A stretch of DNA of 64,000 bases from Sphingomonas sp. GTDB lineage: Bacteria > Pseudomonadota > Alphaproteobacteria > Sphingomonadales > Sphingomonadaceae. Where the stretch lies: contig NZ_JAIERS010000014.1 of assembly GCF_019746665.1 (NCBI RefSeq), forward strand, positions 19,015-83,014, in the 5' to 3' direction. Made by a program: the position numbers and the translations under genes. This document shows, one piece after another, positions 57,069 through 64,000 of this stretch. How positions within the stretch are numbered: the stretch's first letter is position 1; every line of letters starts with the position of its first letter. The notes below the pieces were generated by a model. It searched no databases. It saw only the letters and a list, made by a program, of their open reading frames with translations, and was not told the DNA's origin.

Positions 57069-57284
57069 ATGATCGACAACGCAACCCAATTCGGCGCAGC
57101 CGTCGCCTCGGCCCGCAAGGCCCTTGGCCTTACCCAGCGGGAGCTGGCGCTCGCCATCAACAGCGGTGAGCGCTTCATCGTCGATCTGGAAGCAGGAAAG
57201 CCCACTGCGCAACTCGGCAAGGCACTCGCCGCCGCCAAGGCTGTCGGCTTGCGGCTTACCGCAACCGGCATTTCGCAGGCCTGA
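57069..57284 (+). CDS. hipB: Y4mF-type HipB antitoxin/repressor
   Basis: The 71-residue protein is almost entirely an Xre-type helix-turn-helix: FGAAVASARKALGLTQRELALAINSGERFIVDLEAGKPTAQLGKALAAAKAVGLRL. This matches the y4mF/couple_hipB family, which pairs with HipA kinases and represses the shared operon. The ATG at 57069 is preferred over an upstream TTG (57021), which would put operator O3 inside the gene. hipA begins 2 bases after its stop. It most likely binds the three palindromes upstream and neutralises HipA. Confidence 0.88.
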   Translation: MIDNATQFGAAVASARKALGLTQRELALAINSGERFIVDLEAGKPTAQLGKALAAAKAVGLRLTATGISQA

Positions 57285-57286
57285 CG

Positions 57287-58621
57287 GTGGACCTTCCGGT
57301 TCACTACGAAGACCGCCTGGTCGCCACGATCAGCGCCGACGCGCAGGCCACCCGCCTTGCCTATGCTGATGCGTGGAGTTCATCCGCTGAGAGCTTCCCG
57401 GCCTCGCTGGCCATGCCGATCCGGCCAGAGCCCTATGAGGGACAACAGGTCCTCCCTTGGCTGATGAACCTCCTGCCCGAGGGCGAACCGCTGCGCGCCA
57501 TGACGCGCGCGCTCGGCGCGGCACCGGAGGACGCACTCGGCCTGATCGCGCAGACCGGCAACGATCTGGCAGGCGCGCTCAGTATCGCGCCGCAGCAACA
57601 GCGTGGCGAGCCCGGCTATCGTCCGATCCCGGATGCCGACGCACTGGAGCGGATCATCGAGGAACTGCCCGCGCGGCCCTTCCTGGTGGGAGAAGACGGC
57701 GTCTCGATGAGCCTCGCCGGCGCGCAGGAAAAGCTGCCGGTGGCTGTCATCGACGGCCAGATTGCGGTGCCGATCAACGGCGCGCCATCCACCCATATCA
57801 TCAAGCCCGACAATCCACGCCTGCCCGGCAGCGTCCAGAATGAAGCGCTCTGCATGGTTCTCGCCCGCCGCATCGGACTCAATGTCGCGCCGGTGACGAC
57901 AGGCATAGCAGGGCAACGCAGCTATCTGCTTGTCGAGCGCTATGATCGGACAGGCATCGGCAACAATGTCCGCCGCCTGCATCAGGAGGATTTCTGCCAG
58001 GCCCTCGGCCGCCCGCCTGCCGCCAAATATGAGTTCAACGGCACCGGCACGCGCGGCCCTTCGATCGCCGACATGTTCGCCCTTATCCGCCAGCATATGA
58101 CCGCGCGCGACATCACCCGGCTGCTCGACGCCGTGATCTTCAATATCGCGATCGGCAACGTCGACTCGCACGCGAAAAACTACTCGATCCTGCTCGGCCC
58201 CGGTGCCCCGCAGCTTGCCCCGCTCTACGACCTGATGTCGGGCCTCGCCTGGACCAACATCACCCAGAACCACGCCCAAGCGATCGGCGAGCAGCGCCGC
58301 GGCCGCCACATCTACGGTCGGCACTGGCGGCGCATGGCCGAAGCCGCAGGACTGGCAGCGCGAGGAACGGTGCAGCGGGTGGAACAGGTGACGGCACGGT
58401 TGCTGCGCGAACTGCCAGGAGCGGTCGAGGAGGTGGCAGCAAGGCCAGCAGGTCCATCGATGCTGGAGGTCTTCGCAAAGGAGATCGAGGTACGGGCAAC
58501 CGAAGTCAGGGCGCATGCAGGACAGGAAGGCCTGCCCGACACCGCTGAAGTGCCGACAGACGACGTACCGACGATAGGCGCAAGCGCCTATTCTGCTGAC
58601 AGGGAAGCGGGAGCGTCATGA
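57287..58621 (+). CDS. hipA: HipA-family serine/threonine kinase toxin
   Basis: HipA kinases stop growth by phosphorylating a translation factor (GltX in E. coli), and their cognate HipB blocks them. The 444-residue product has the couple_hipA N-terminal domain (about residues 1-110) and the ATP-loop region MSLAGAQEKLPVAV (about 142-155). The catalytic loop is NVDSHAKN (Asp293, Asn298), and the metal-binding YDLMSGL follows (about 311-317). The catalytic residues are all present, so the kinase looks active. It has a 60-residue Ala/Glu-rich tail that most HipA proteins lack. Start is a GTG 2 bases after hipB. Its ATGA overlap with the HNH gene makes that gene part of the operon. Confidence 0.92.
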   Translation: MDLPVHYEDRLVATISADAQATRLAYADAWSSSAESFPASLAMPIRPEPYEGQQVLPWLMNLLPEGEPLRAMTRALGAAPEDALGLIAQTGNDLAGALSIAPQQQRGEPGYRPIPDADALERIIEELPARPFLVGEDGVSMSLAGAQEKLPVAVIDGQIAVPINGAPSTHIIKPDNPRLPGSVQNEALCMVLARRIGLNVAPVTTGIAGQRSYLLVERYDRTGIGNNVRRLHQEDFCQALGRPPAAKYEFNGTGTRGPSIADMFALIRQHMTARDITRLLDAVIFNIAIGNVDSHAKNYSILLGPGAPQLAPLYDLMSGLAWTNITQNHAQAIGEQRRGRHIYGRHWRRMAEAAGLAARGTVQRVEQVTARLLRELPGAVEEVAARPAGPSMLEVFAKEIEVRATEVRAHAGQEGLPDTAEVPTDDVPTIGASAYSADREAGAS

Positions 58622-59514
58622 CCAAAGGCATCTTCGTTCATCGCACCGACTCGATCTACGACGACAGCCCGGCGGAGCAGTATCAGTTCCCGCGCCAATA
58701 CCTGACCCGCGTCAGCGCCTGCATTGGCGATTGGATCATCTACTACGAGCCAAGCAAGATCCGCGACACGCGCGGATACTTCGCGGTGGCCAAAGTAGCT
58801 CAAGTCGTGCCGGACCCGACCGCCAGGGACATGTATCTCGCCCTGATCGAACCCGGGACCTACCTGGACTTCCCCAACCCGGTCCCGTTCAACGGTCTCC
58901 TGGGACTAGTCGAACGCGGAGTTCTCAACGAGCAGGGCAAGATTTCGGGGCGCGCCCAATCCGCAGTCCGGCCGCTATCCATCGAGGACTTCAACCGCAT
59001 CATCGACCTTGGCCTCGCGGAAGATGACAGCTTCCTGCCGAGGATCGATGAGACGCCCGAGAACCTGCTGCGCGAGGAGCGCTCACCGTTCCAGTTCGAG
59101 ATCGAACGCGACCGCGTGGCAAATCTCGGTTCACGACTGGTCCGTGACCGCCTGTTCCGCCGTCGTGTTGTCGAGGCCTATGATGCCCGCTGCGCGGTAA
59201 CCGGGCTGAAGCTGATCAATGGCGGCGGCCGCGCCGAGGTTGAGGCGGCCCATATCCGTCCCGTTGATCGTGGCGGGCCGGACATCGTGACCAACGGGAT
59301 TGCCCTGTCAGGAACCGTCCACTGGATGTTCGATAGGGGCATGATCGGATTGAATGACGACCTTGAGATTCTCGTCAGCCGGCAGGCGAACGACCCCGAC
59401 AGCATCCGCTCGCTGATCAACAGGACCGGCTTCGCCATCCCACCACAGCGACCGCTAGAGCGCCCGCATCCAGCCTTCCTGGCCTGGCATCGAGAGCATT
59501 GTTTCAAGCACTGA
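58618..59514 (+). CDS. HNH endonuclease with uncharacterised N-terminal domain
   Basis: The 298-residue protein has an HNH nuclease domain at about residues 185-260. The recognisable blocks are ARCAVTGLKL, EAAHIRPVDRGG (first His), TNGIALSGTVHWMFDRGMIGL (Asn and last His). The N-terminal part (about 1-110; FPRQYLTRVSACIGDWIIYYEPSK, GYFAVAKVAQVVPDP) is beta-rich, has no assigned function that I can see, and looks like a PUA/SRA-type base-binding fold. That would suit a modification-dependent restriction enzyme. It overlaps hipA by ATGA and ends the operon. Confidence 0.85.
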   Translation: MTKGIFVHRTDSIYDDSPAEQYQFPRQYLTRVSACIGDWIIYYEPSKIRDTRGYFAVAKVAQVVPDPTARDMYLALIEPGTYLDFPNPVPFNGLLGLVERGVLNEQGKISGRAQSAVRPLSIEDFNRIIDLGLAEDDSFLPRIDETPENLLREERSPFQFEIERDRVANLGSRLVRDRLFRRRVVEAYDARCAVTGLKLINGGGRAEVEAAHIRPVDRGGPDIVTNGIALSGTVHWMFDRGMIGLNDDLEILVSRQANDPDSIRSLINRTGFAIPPQRPLERPHPAFLAWHREHCFKH

Positions 59515-59718
59515 CAAAACCTGCTTCAGGCGCCGCAGCGGCTCCGAACTCCTAAGGAACGTGATTCAGTGCCGCCTAGCCTGTTGCAGGAAAATGGTCG
59601 GCCTGAATCTCAAAAGCTGGGTACAGTGCAGAGCACACCCTACGCCGCAATGCGGCAGAAAGAGATTGTTAAGCAATAGATTACGCGAAGTTGTTCCTCT
59701 ACAAAGAGGAGCAAGTCA

Positions 59719-60975
59719 ATGCAAGCAAATGGCTATCTGCTACCAGCGAATAGAGCCACGAATCATGCCCAAGCCCGATCCAGTGATGGGCGTGGGAGTG
59801 GTGAAAAGGCAAAGCCGAGCAACCGGGTACGGCTCAATGGCAACATCGTTCGGCGTAAACCGGGCAAGCGCATCCGCGAGTATTGGGATGTTGACCTGCC
59901 GGGCTTTGGCCTGCGGGTAAATCCCGGCGGCAGGCGGACATGGTTTGTCCTGTTCCGCCAGCGCGGCAAGCTGCGGCGCGTGTCGCTGGGAACCTCCCGT
60001 GACATCTCGCCCGCCACGGCTCGCCGCCTCGCGCGGGCTAAGCTGGCCGAGGTGGCGCTCGATGGGTTGCCTACGCGCAAGAAGGCCCGCGTCGCGCAAA
60101 AGAGCGATGCGCCCCTGCTGCGTGATTACGCCGAGCGATTCTGGGCTGACTATTCGCGACACTGGAAACCATCGACCCGCAAGCGCAACGAAAGCGCCAT
60201 CTTCAAGGATATCCTCGGAGCGTTCGGCGATAGGCGGATTGACGACCTGGCGAAGGGTGACATCCTGTTCTGGCGCGACAGTTTCGTCGAGCGCCCCGGC
60301 GTGTTCAATCGCACCTTGCCGGTGTTCTCTGTGATGATGGGCTATGCCGAACGCCTCGGCCTGCGTCCGCGCGGCTCCAATCCCTGCAAGGGCACGCCGC
60401 GCTATAAGCGCAAGGCGATGGAACGGTTTCTGTCGCCACATGAATATTCGCGGCTTGCCACGGCATTACGGGACTATGAGGCGGAGCAGCCGCTCTATGT
60501 CGCGGCGATCCGTCTGCTGGTCTACACTGGGGCGCGTTGCGGCGAGATCGAGCAACTGCGATGGGAATGGGTGCAGGAACCGCGCCTGATGCTGCCGGAC
60601 AGCAAGACCGGGGCGAAGATCGTCTATCTCAACCGGCAGGCTGTGGATGTGATCGCAGGAATACCGGGCCGGAAAGCAACCGGCCTGCTGTTTCCCTCGT
60701 TCCGCAATCCCGACAAGCCGATCACGCTGGGCATTCACTGGTCGAAAATCCGCAATCGTGCAGCTTTGCCAGATGTGCGTCTCCATGATTTGCGCCACAG
60801 CTTCGCCTCGGTCGCAATCCGCGACAACATCTCGCTGATGGTGATCGGCAAGCTGCTGGGCCACGCGCTGGCAGAAACGACGACCCGATATGCTCACCTG
60901 TCCGACGAGATCGTCGCCGATGCTGCGGAGCGCGTATCCGGCTCCATCGCCCGTCTGATCGGAGTCGGGCAATGA
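59719..60975 (+). CDS. Tyrosine recombinase (first of an overlapping pair)
   Basis: The 418-residue recombinase has an N-terminal DUF4102-like arm domain (about residues 40-110: YWDVDLPGFGLRVNPGGRRTWFVLFRQRG), a core-binding domain and a catalytic domain. The active-site blocks are LVYTGARCGEIEQL (Arg), VRLHDLRHSFAS (His-x-x-Arg), IGKLLGHALAETTTRYAHL (His and Tyr). ATG 59719 follows AGAGGAG. Upstream lies a 204-bp gap with no credible gene. It overlaps the next recombinase gene by ATGA. Confidence 0.92.
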   Translation: MQANGYLLPANRATNHAQARSSDGRGSGEKAKPSNRVRLNGNIVRRKPGKRIREYWDVDLPGFGLRVNPGGRRTWFVLFRQRGKLRRVSLGTSRDISPATARRLARAKLAEVALDGLPTRKKARVAQKSDAPLLRDYAERFWADYSRHWKPSTRKRNESAIFKDILGAFGDRRIDDLAKGDILFWRDSFVERPGVFNRTLPVFSVMMGYAERLGLRPRGSNPCKGTPRYKRKAMERFLSPHEYSRLATALRDYEAEQPLYVAAIRLLVYTGARCGEIEQLRWEWVQEPRLMLPDSKTGAKIVYLNRQAVDVIAGIPGRKATGLLFPSFRNPDKPITLGIHWSKIRNRAALPDVRLHDLRHSFASVAIRDNISLMVIGKLLGHALAETTTRYAHLSDEIVADAAERVSGSIARLIGVGQ

Positions 60976-62213
60976 ACGCGCTGACCCTGCGGGGGATCGT
61001 CGCCGAAGAACTGGGCAGTCTCCGGCTCCATGTCATCGGCAAGTGCGGTGGCCTGGGTGAGCTGCGCAAGACCTGCTGGACGCGCGAACTGCCCGGCTTC
61101 GGTACGCGGCATTATGCCAGCGGGCGCAAGGTCTATATCGTCCAGGCGCAGATGGAAGGGCGCACCCGCACGGTGACGCTCGGCAACGCCAAGGTACTGA
61201 GCCGTGCGCAGGCAATGGATGTCGCCCGCCGTGTCCTGCTTCGCGCCCAGACCGGCGACAACCCGGCGGAGGAGCGCAAGCGGCTGCGCAAGGTTCCATC
61301 CTACCGGGACTTCCTCAAGACCTACTGGGACCGTGTGTCGCCCAAATGGAAGCCGTCCACGCTCTACACGCACCGCTACTACAAGCGGAAGTATCTCGAC
61401 CGCGCATTTGAGGGCCTGTTCCTCGACGAGATCGATGAACGCCATGTGCAGGAATGGTTCAACCGGATTACCAACACGGGCGGACCCGGTGCTGCCAATC
61501 GTTGCGGTGAAATCCTGCGCGCCATGTTCAACAAGGCCGAGCAATGGGGCTTGCGGCCCGAAGGATCGAACCCCTGCCTCTACATCCGCAAGAACAAGGG
61601 GCGGAAGTGCGAGCGCTTTTTGTCTGATCAGGAGTTCAGGCGGATCGGTGAAGTGCTCGCCCGGCACGGCAAAATCTTCCCGCTGCATTGCGCGGCAATC
61701 AGCCTGCTGATCCTGACCGGTTGCCGCAAGTCGGAGATCACCTGCCTCCAATGGAGCGAGGTACGGGGAAGGCGCTTGCTGCTGACCGACAGCAAGACCG
61801 GCCCGCGCACGGTCTGGCTGGCCGAGGCGGCAGCGACGATCCTCCACGCCCTGCCGCGCCGGGAGACACAGCGCTATGTCTTCTGGAACCCGACCACCCA
61901 GCGCCCGATTACCGACATCGGCAACTTATGGAGCAAGCTGCGCGACGAGGCTGGTCTGCCCGGCGTCCGCATTCACGATCTACGGCACAGCTTTGCCAGC
62001 CATGCCGCCGCCCATTCGGAAACCCTGCCGATGATTGGCAAGCTGCTTGGCCATGCCGATGTTCGGACCACGACCCGTTATGCCCATCTTGATGATGGCC
62101 ACGTCATCGAGGCAGCGCAGCGGATCGGCGATCGGATAGAGCAAAACATGAACGGCTCATATTCATTGAGCCGTAACACTAAGTATGATAGTGGGCCGTT
62201 GCTGCATGACTGA
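60972..62213 (+). CDS. Tyrosine recombinase (second of an overlapping pair)
   Basis: The 413-residue protein shares the layout of its upstream partner: a short arm-like N-terminus (CWTRELPGFGTRHYASGRKVYIVQAQMEGR), a core-binding domain (YRDFLKTYWDRVSPKWKPSTLYTHRYY) and a catalytic domain. The catalytic blocks are LTGCRKSEITCL, IHDLRHSFASH and GKLLGHADVRTTTRYAHLDD. All five catalytic residue positions look intact. It is clearly a diverged paralogue of the first gene, not a repeat artefact. Two such enzymes in one operon suggest they act together as a heteromeric recombinase. Its 3' end overlaps the start of the next gene. Confidence 0.92.
   Translation: MNALTLRGIVAEELGSLRLHVIGKCGGLGELRKTCWTRELPGFGTRHYASGRKVYIVQAQMEGRTRTVTLGNAKVLSRAQAMDVARRVLLRAQTGDNPAEERKRLRKVPSYRDFLKTYWDRVSPKWKPSTLYTHRYYKRKYLDRAFEGLFLDEIDERHVQEWFNRITNTGGPGAANRCGEILRAMFNKAEQWGLRPEGSNPCLYIRKNKGRKCERFLSDQEFRRIGEVLARHGKIFPLHCAAISLLILTGCRKSEITCLQWSEVRGRRLLLTDSKTGPRTVWLAEAAATILHALPRRETQRYVFWNPTTQRPITDIGNLWSKLRDEAGLPGVRIHDLRHSFASHAAAHSETLPMIGKLLGHADVRTTTRYAHLDDGHVIEAAQRIGDRIEQNMNGSYSLSRNTKYDSGPLLHD
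62177..62193. promoter_or_regulatory. Candidate operator/promoter of the toxin-antitoxin pair
   Basis: An inverted repeat CACTA-AGTATGA-TAGTG (5-bp arms, 7-base centre with a TATGATA core resembling a -10) lies 13 bases before the toxin start, inside the end of the recombinase gene. A second inverted repeat (ACGGCTCA / TGAGCCGT, 62152-62174) lies just upstream. One or both may bind the HTH antitoxin. Confidence 0.4.
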
Positions 62214-62604
62214 GAACCCGCGCATCCGCATCTACGCCAACCGCTGGTTCGCCAAGTTCGCGGCAAAGGAAAAGATCAGCGATGCCTCGCTTGCTGATGC
62301 CGTGCGTCGGGCCGAATGCGGCCTGATCGATGCCGATCTTGGCAGAGGCCTCATAAAGCAACGCATTGCGCGCCAGGGCGGAGGCAAGTCGGGCGGTTAT
62401 CGCTCGATCCTGATCTTCCGCTCCGGCGAGCGGGCCATATTCGTGTTTGCCTTTGCCAAGAGTGACAAGGCGAACCTGAGTGCGGCAGAGCTGAAGGTCT
62501 ATCGCAGCGCGGCCAGTATCATGCTGGAGCTGGGCGATGACCAGATCGAAACTGAAGTTGAAGCAGGCCGATTGGTCGAGGTGAAAGACGATGAGCAAGG
62601 CTGA
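62206..62604 (+). CDS. RelE-like toxin (COG4737 family)
   Basis: The 132-residue product matches the RelE/HigB-like toxin family COG4737: RIRIYANRWFAKFAAKEKISDASLADAVRRAECGLIDADLGRGLIKQRIARQGGGKSGGYRSILIFRSGERAIFVFAFAKS. In this family the conserved basic residues (KQR, GGYR) contact mRNA or ribosome, and the toxin usually cuts mRNA. The ATG at 62206 overlaps the end of the recombinase gene by 8 bases; the ATG at 62185 is also possible. Order is toxin first, then antitoxin, as in HigBA-type pairs. Confidence 0.9.
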   Translation: MTENPRIRIYANRWFAKFAAKEKISDASLADAVRRAECGLIDADLGRGLIKQRIARQGGGKSGGYRSILIFRSGERAIFVFAFAKSDKANLSAAELKVYRSAASIMLELGDDQIETEVEAGRLVEVKDDEQG

Positions 62605-62920
62605 GGCAAAGACCTACAAGAGCGAGGCGATGGCCGCCGTCCACGAAATGATGGAAGGCTTGTCCGACGCAGGCAGCATCGACAAGCGCACCATGCGCGA
62701 GTTCGATGACGCCTGCCTTGCGCCTGCGCCCGTCCTGTCGCCCGATGAGATCAAGGCGATCCGAGAGGCAGAGAATGTCTCGCAGCCGGTCTTTGCGCGC
62801 TATCTCAACGTGTCGAAGAACCTTGTGTCGGACTGGGAGCGCGGAGCGAAGAAGCCGGGAGGTCCCGCGCTGCGGTTGCTGTCCATTATTCAGCGCAGCG
62901 GGCTAAACGCAGTGGCTTGA
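62591..62920 (+). CDS. HTH antitoxin of the RelE-like toxin
   Basis: The 109-residue protein has a flexible N-terminus (residues 1-45, the likely toxin-binding part) and a C-terminal helix-turn-helix of the COG2944 type: LSPDEIKAIREAENVSQPVFARYLNVSKNLVSDWERGAKKPGGPALRLLSII. It overlaps the toxin gene by 14 bases, which keeps the two products in step. It should repress the pair through a nearby operator. It ends 61 bases before the converging TetR gene. Confidence 0.9.
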   Translation: MSKAEAKTYKSEAMAAVHEMMEGLSDAGSIDKRTMREFDDACLAPAPVLSPDEIKAIREAENVSQPVFARYLNVSKNLVSDWERGAKKPGGPALRLLSIIQRSGLNAVA

Positions 62921-62981
62921 CCTGACACGGCGGACGCCGTTCGCAGCTACGCGGTGACGTTTCTGGCCAAAGCGTCTTGTG

Positions 62982-63578
62982 TCAGAGATATTTAGCAAGT
63001 GCATCTGCAACACGTTCGCGTGCGGCTTCGAGAGGGTTGTCTTCGCCGAGCATGCGGAAAGTCCCGTTCAGCGCAAAAAAGCAATGACCATGGACCGTTG
63101 CCAGCAGCGACCGGGCAAGCGCTGGCGCATCGGTCTTCCTCGCCGTTGGCAAGGTCGCGGCGATTTCGCGCTCTACTACCTTGATGATAGCCGCCACCTT
63201 CTCCCTGTAACGATCTGGTGGCTCGATATCGTCGGGTAATCGGAAATCGTATAGTGCTGTCCAGGCATGCCGATTGATGATGGCGAATTCAAAATAGGCA
63301 TTGATCGCCGCTGCAAGCCGATCATCGCCATCCTCGACGGCTTTCAGCCGTGTTTCGAGGTGGCCACGCCATAAATCCAAGGTGCGCCCGTTGATCGCGA
63401 GGATCAGCCCATCGTAGCTACCGAAGACGTTGTAAAGCGTTCCGATCGAATACCCCACGCGCTTCGCGACCTCCCGCGCAGAGAAGTGTGAAAAGCCAAC
63501 TTCGAGCATCTGGCGATGCCCAGCGGAAATGATGATTTCCCTGAGTTCTTCGCGGCTGTGATCCGATCTGCGGCCCAC
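62982..63578 (-). CDS. TetR-family transcriptional regulator
   Basis: The 198-residue regulator has the N-terminal TetR DNA-binding domain (REIIISAGHRQMLEVGFSHFSAREVAKRVGYSIGTLYNVFGSYDGLILAINGRTL, residues 12-65) and a C-terminal ligand domain of the WHG type (HAWTALYDFRLPD, ALARSLLATVHGHCFFALNG). Start is a GTG at 63578 with AAAGGGG upstream. Two inverted half-sites lie just upstream of it, pointing to self-repression. The regulated target gene is not in the window; the ligand is unknown. Confidence 0.9.
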   Translation of the reverse strand: MGRRSDHSREELREIIISAGHRQMLEVGFSHFSAREVAKRVGYSIGTLYNVFGSYDGLILAINGRTLDLWRGHLETRLKAVEDGDDRLAAAINAYFEFAIINRHAWTALYDFRLPDDIEPPDRYREKVAAIIKVVEREIAATLPTARKTDAPALARSLLATVHGHCFFALNGTFRMLGEDNPLEAARERVADALAKYL

Positions 63579-63592
63579 CTGAACCCCTTTAT

Positions 63593-63626
63593 TGAACGGT
63601 GTTTACTTTTCACTGATCATTGTTCA
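63593..63626. promoter_or_regulatory. Paired TGAAC-N3-GTTCA-like TetR operators
   Basis: Two imperfect 13-bp palindromes, TGAACGGTGTTTA (63593-63605) and TGATCATTGTTCA (63614-63626), start 21 bp apart, about two helical turns. Together their outer ends also form a 10-bp inverted repeat with two mismatches. They sit 15 to 48 bases upstream of the TetR gene, a usual position for autoregulation. Confidence 0.55.
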
Positions 63627-63711
63627 ATATACCCTAGGTCCGGGACCCATAAACAGGGTTTCTATGGCGGCGGGAATGTGATTCAGCCTCCCGATTGATC
63701 GGGAGTGAGCG

Positions 63712-63960
63712 TTGTCGAGTGAGTTTTGGTTGAGCGATAAGCAGTGGGAGCGGCTGCGGCCGTTGCTGCCGAACAAGCCGCGCGGTGTGCCGCGGGTCGA
63801 TGATCGGCGGGTGATCAGCGGCATCGTGCATGTGTTGCAGTCGGGCTGCCGCTGGAAGGACGCGCCGGCGATCTATGGCCCCTGCAAGACGCTGTACAAC
63901 CGGCACAAGCGCTGGTCCGAGAAGGAGCGTATCACAGATCAGGGGCAGATCGGACGGTAA
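63712..63960 (+). pseudogene. IS5-family transposase, truncated N-terminal part
   Basis: Residues 1-71 (EFWLSDKQWERLRPLLPNKPRG, VPRVDDRRVISGIVHVLQSGCRWKDAPAIYGPCKTLYNRHKRWSEK) match the N-terminus of IS5-family (IS427-group) transposases. After SEK, at about base 63924, the sequence loses family likeness and stops within 11 codons, so the catalytic DDE domain is missing. The left end of the element probably lies near 63636, where GGACCCATAAACAGGGTTTC is reminiscent of an IS terminus. The copy appears deleted or interrupted by another element. Confidence 0.8.
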
Positions 63961-64000
63961 GGCAAACGAGCGTCACGCTGCCCGCCGCGCCCGGAACCCC

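Larger units (their letters stand above)
55125..64000. mobile_element. Integrated genomic island at tRNA-Leu (right end outside window)
   Basis: From the 3' end of tRNA-Leu onward the core gene pattern stops. The segment holds a P4-type integrase, two toxin-antitoxin-like modules, an HNH nuclease, two further tyrosine recombinases, a TetR regulator and a broken IS5 transposase. I could not find a second copy of the tRNA 3' end in the window, so the far junction and the true size are unknown. It may be more than one element, because the recombinase pair near 60-62 kb could be the end of a second insertion. Confidence 0.7.

Noticed and set aside
59561..59920. A 119-residue open frame overlapping the first recombinase of the pair
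   Set aside because: It overlaps the recombinase start in another frame, has no domain, and the recombinase has a strong ribosome site.
62979..63239. Open frames antisense to the TetR gene
   Set aside because: The TetR helix-turn-helix on the other strand is clear, and these frames show no domain.

Overview
The window is GC-rich with dense, frequently overlapping genes. Its gene content points to an alphaproteobacterium of the Sphingomonadales, most likely Sphingomonas or a close relative. The evidence is 5-aminolevulinate synthase (the alphaproteobacterial route to heme), a crtY-crtI-crtB carotenoid cluster, a PhoK-type secreted alkaline phosphatase, the TauE/TIGR02186 pair, and a circularly permuted two-piece tmRNA with the tag ANDNEALAIAA. 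This assignment is inferred from content; no database was searched.

Region 1 (1-18.7 kb) is core chromosome: hemA (cut by the window start), an RcnB-like protein, bamE, a ubiquinol-cytochrome c chaperone and a YceD/DUF177 protein. Next come crtY, crtI, a LOG-family hydrolase and crtB, two small hypothetical genes, an Atm1-type ABC exporter, a secreted Gly/Ser/Thr repeat protein, a PNPOx-like protein and a TlpA-like thioredoxin. A run of touching genes follows (argH, a small lipoprotein, lysA, a siroheme synthase-like gene, a ZntB/CorA transporter), then an aminotransferase and a DUF486 protein. Intergenic gaps here hold several GC-rich palindromic repeats, including one 64-nt three-way-junction design.

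Region 2 (18.7-55 kb) starts with the permuted tmRNA. It continues with dsbD, a PhoK-like phosphatase, a VOC protein, a secreted beta-helix protein, DUF427 and a PP2C-like phosphatase, and the branched-chain 2-oxoacid dehydrogenase genes (E1alpha, E1beta, E2). Then come a GT4 glycosyltransferase/GH130 pair that may make or turn over a mannose-based glycan, a glycine-zipper protein, the periplasmic pair pbpC/alpha-2-macroglobulin, and an NfrB-like GT2 with a barrel-like partner. TauE/TIGR02186, CsaA, a GST, gltB-gltD, uppP and an NDUFA9-like protein close the region.

Region 3 (55.0 kb to the end) is accessory DNA entered at tRNA-Leu(CAG). A P4-type integrase with three GACGGTAT repeats in front of it is followed by an MbcA/ParS/Xre-like antitoxin gene. 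Divergent from that gene is a three-gene operon: Y4mF-type hipB, hipA and an HNH endonuclease. The divergent control region carries three 16-bp palindromes spaced exactly 50 bp apart. Beyond lie two overlapping tyrosine recombinases, a RelE-like toxin/HTH antitoxin pair, a TetR regulator with two 13-bp half-palindromes set 21 bp apart, and a truncated IS5-type transposase. The other end of the island lies outside the window. The hipBA-HNH operon with its three-operator control region is the best candidate for an undescribed system.
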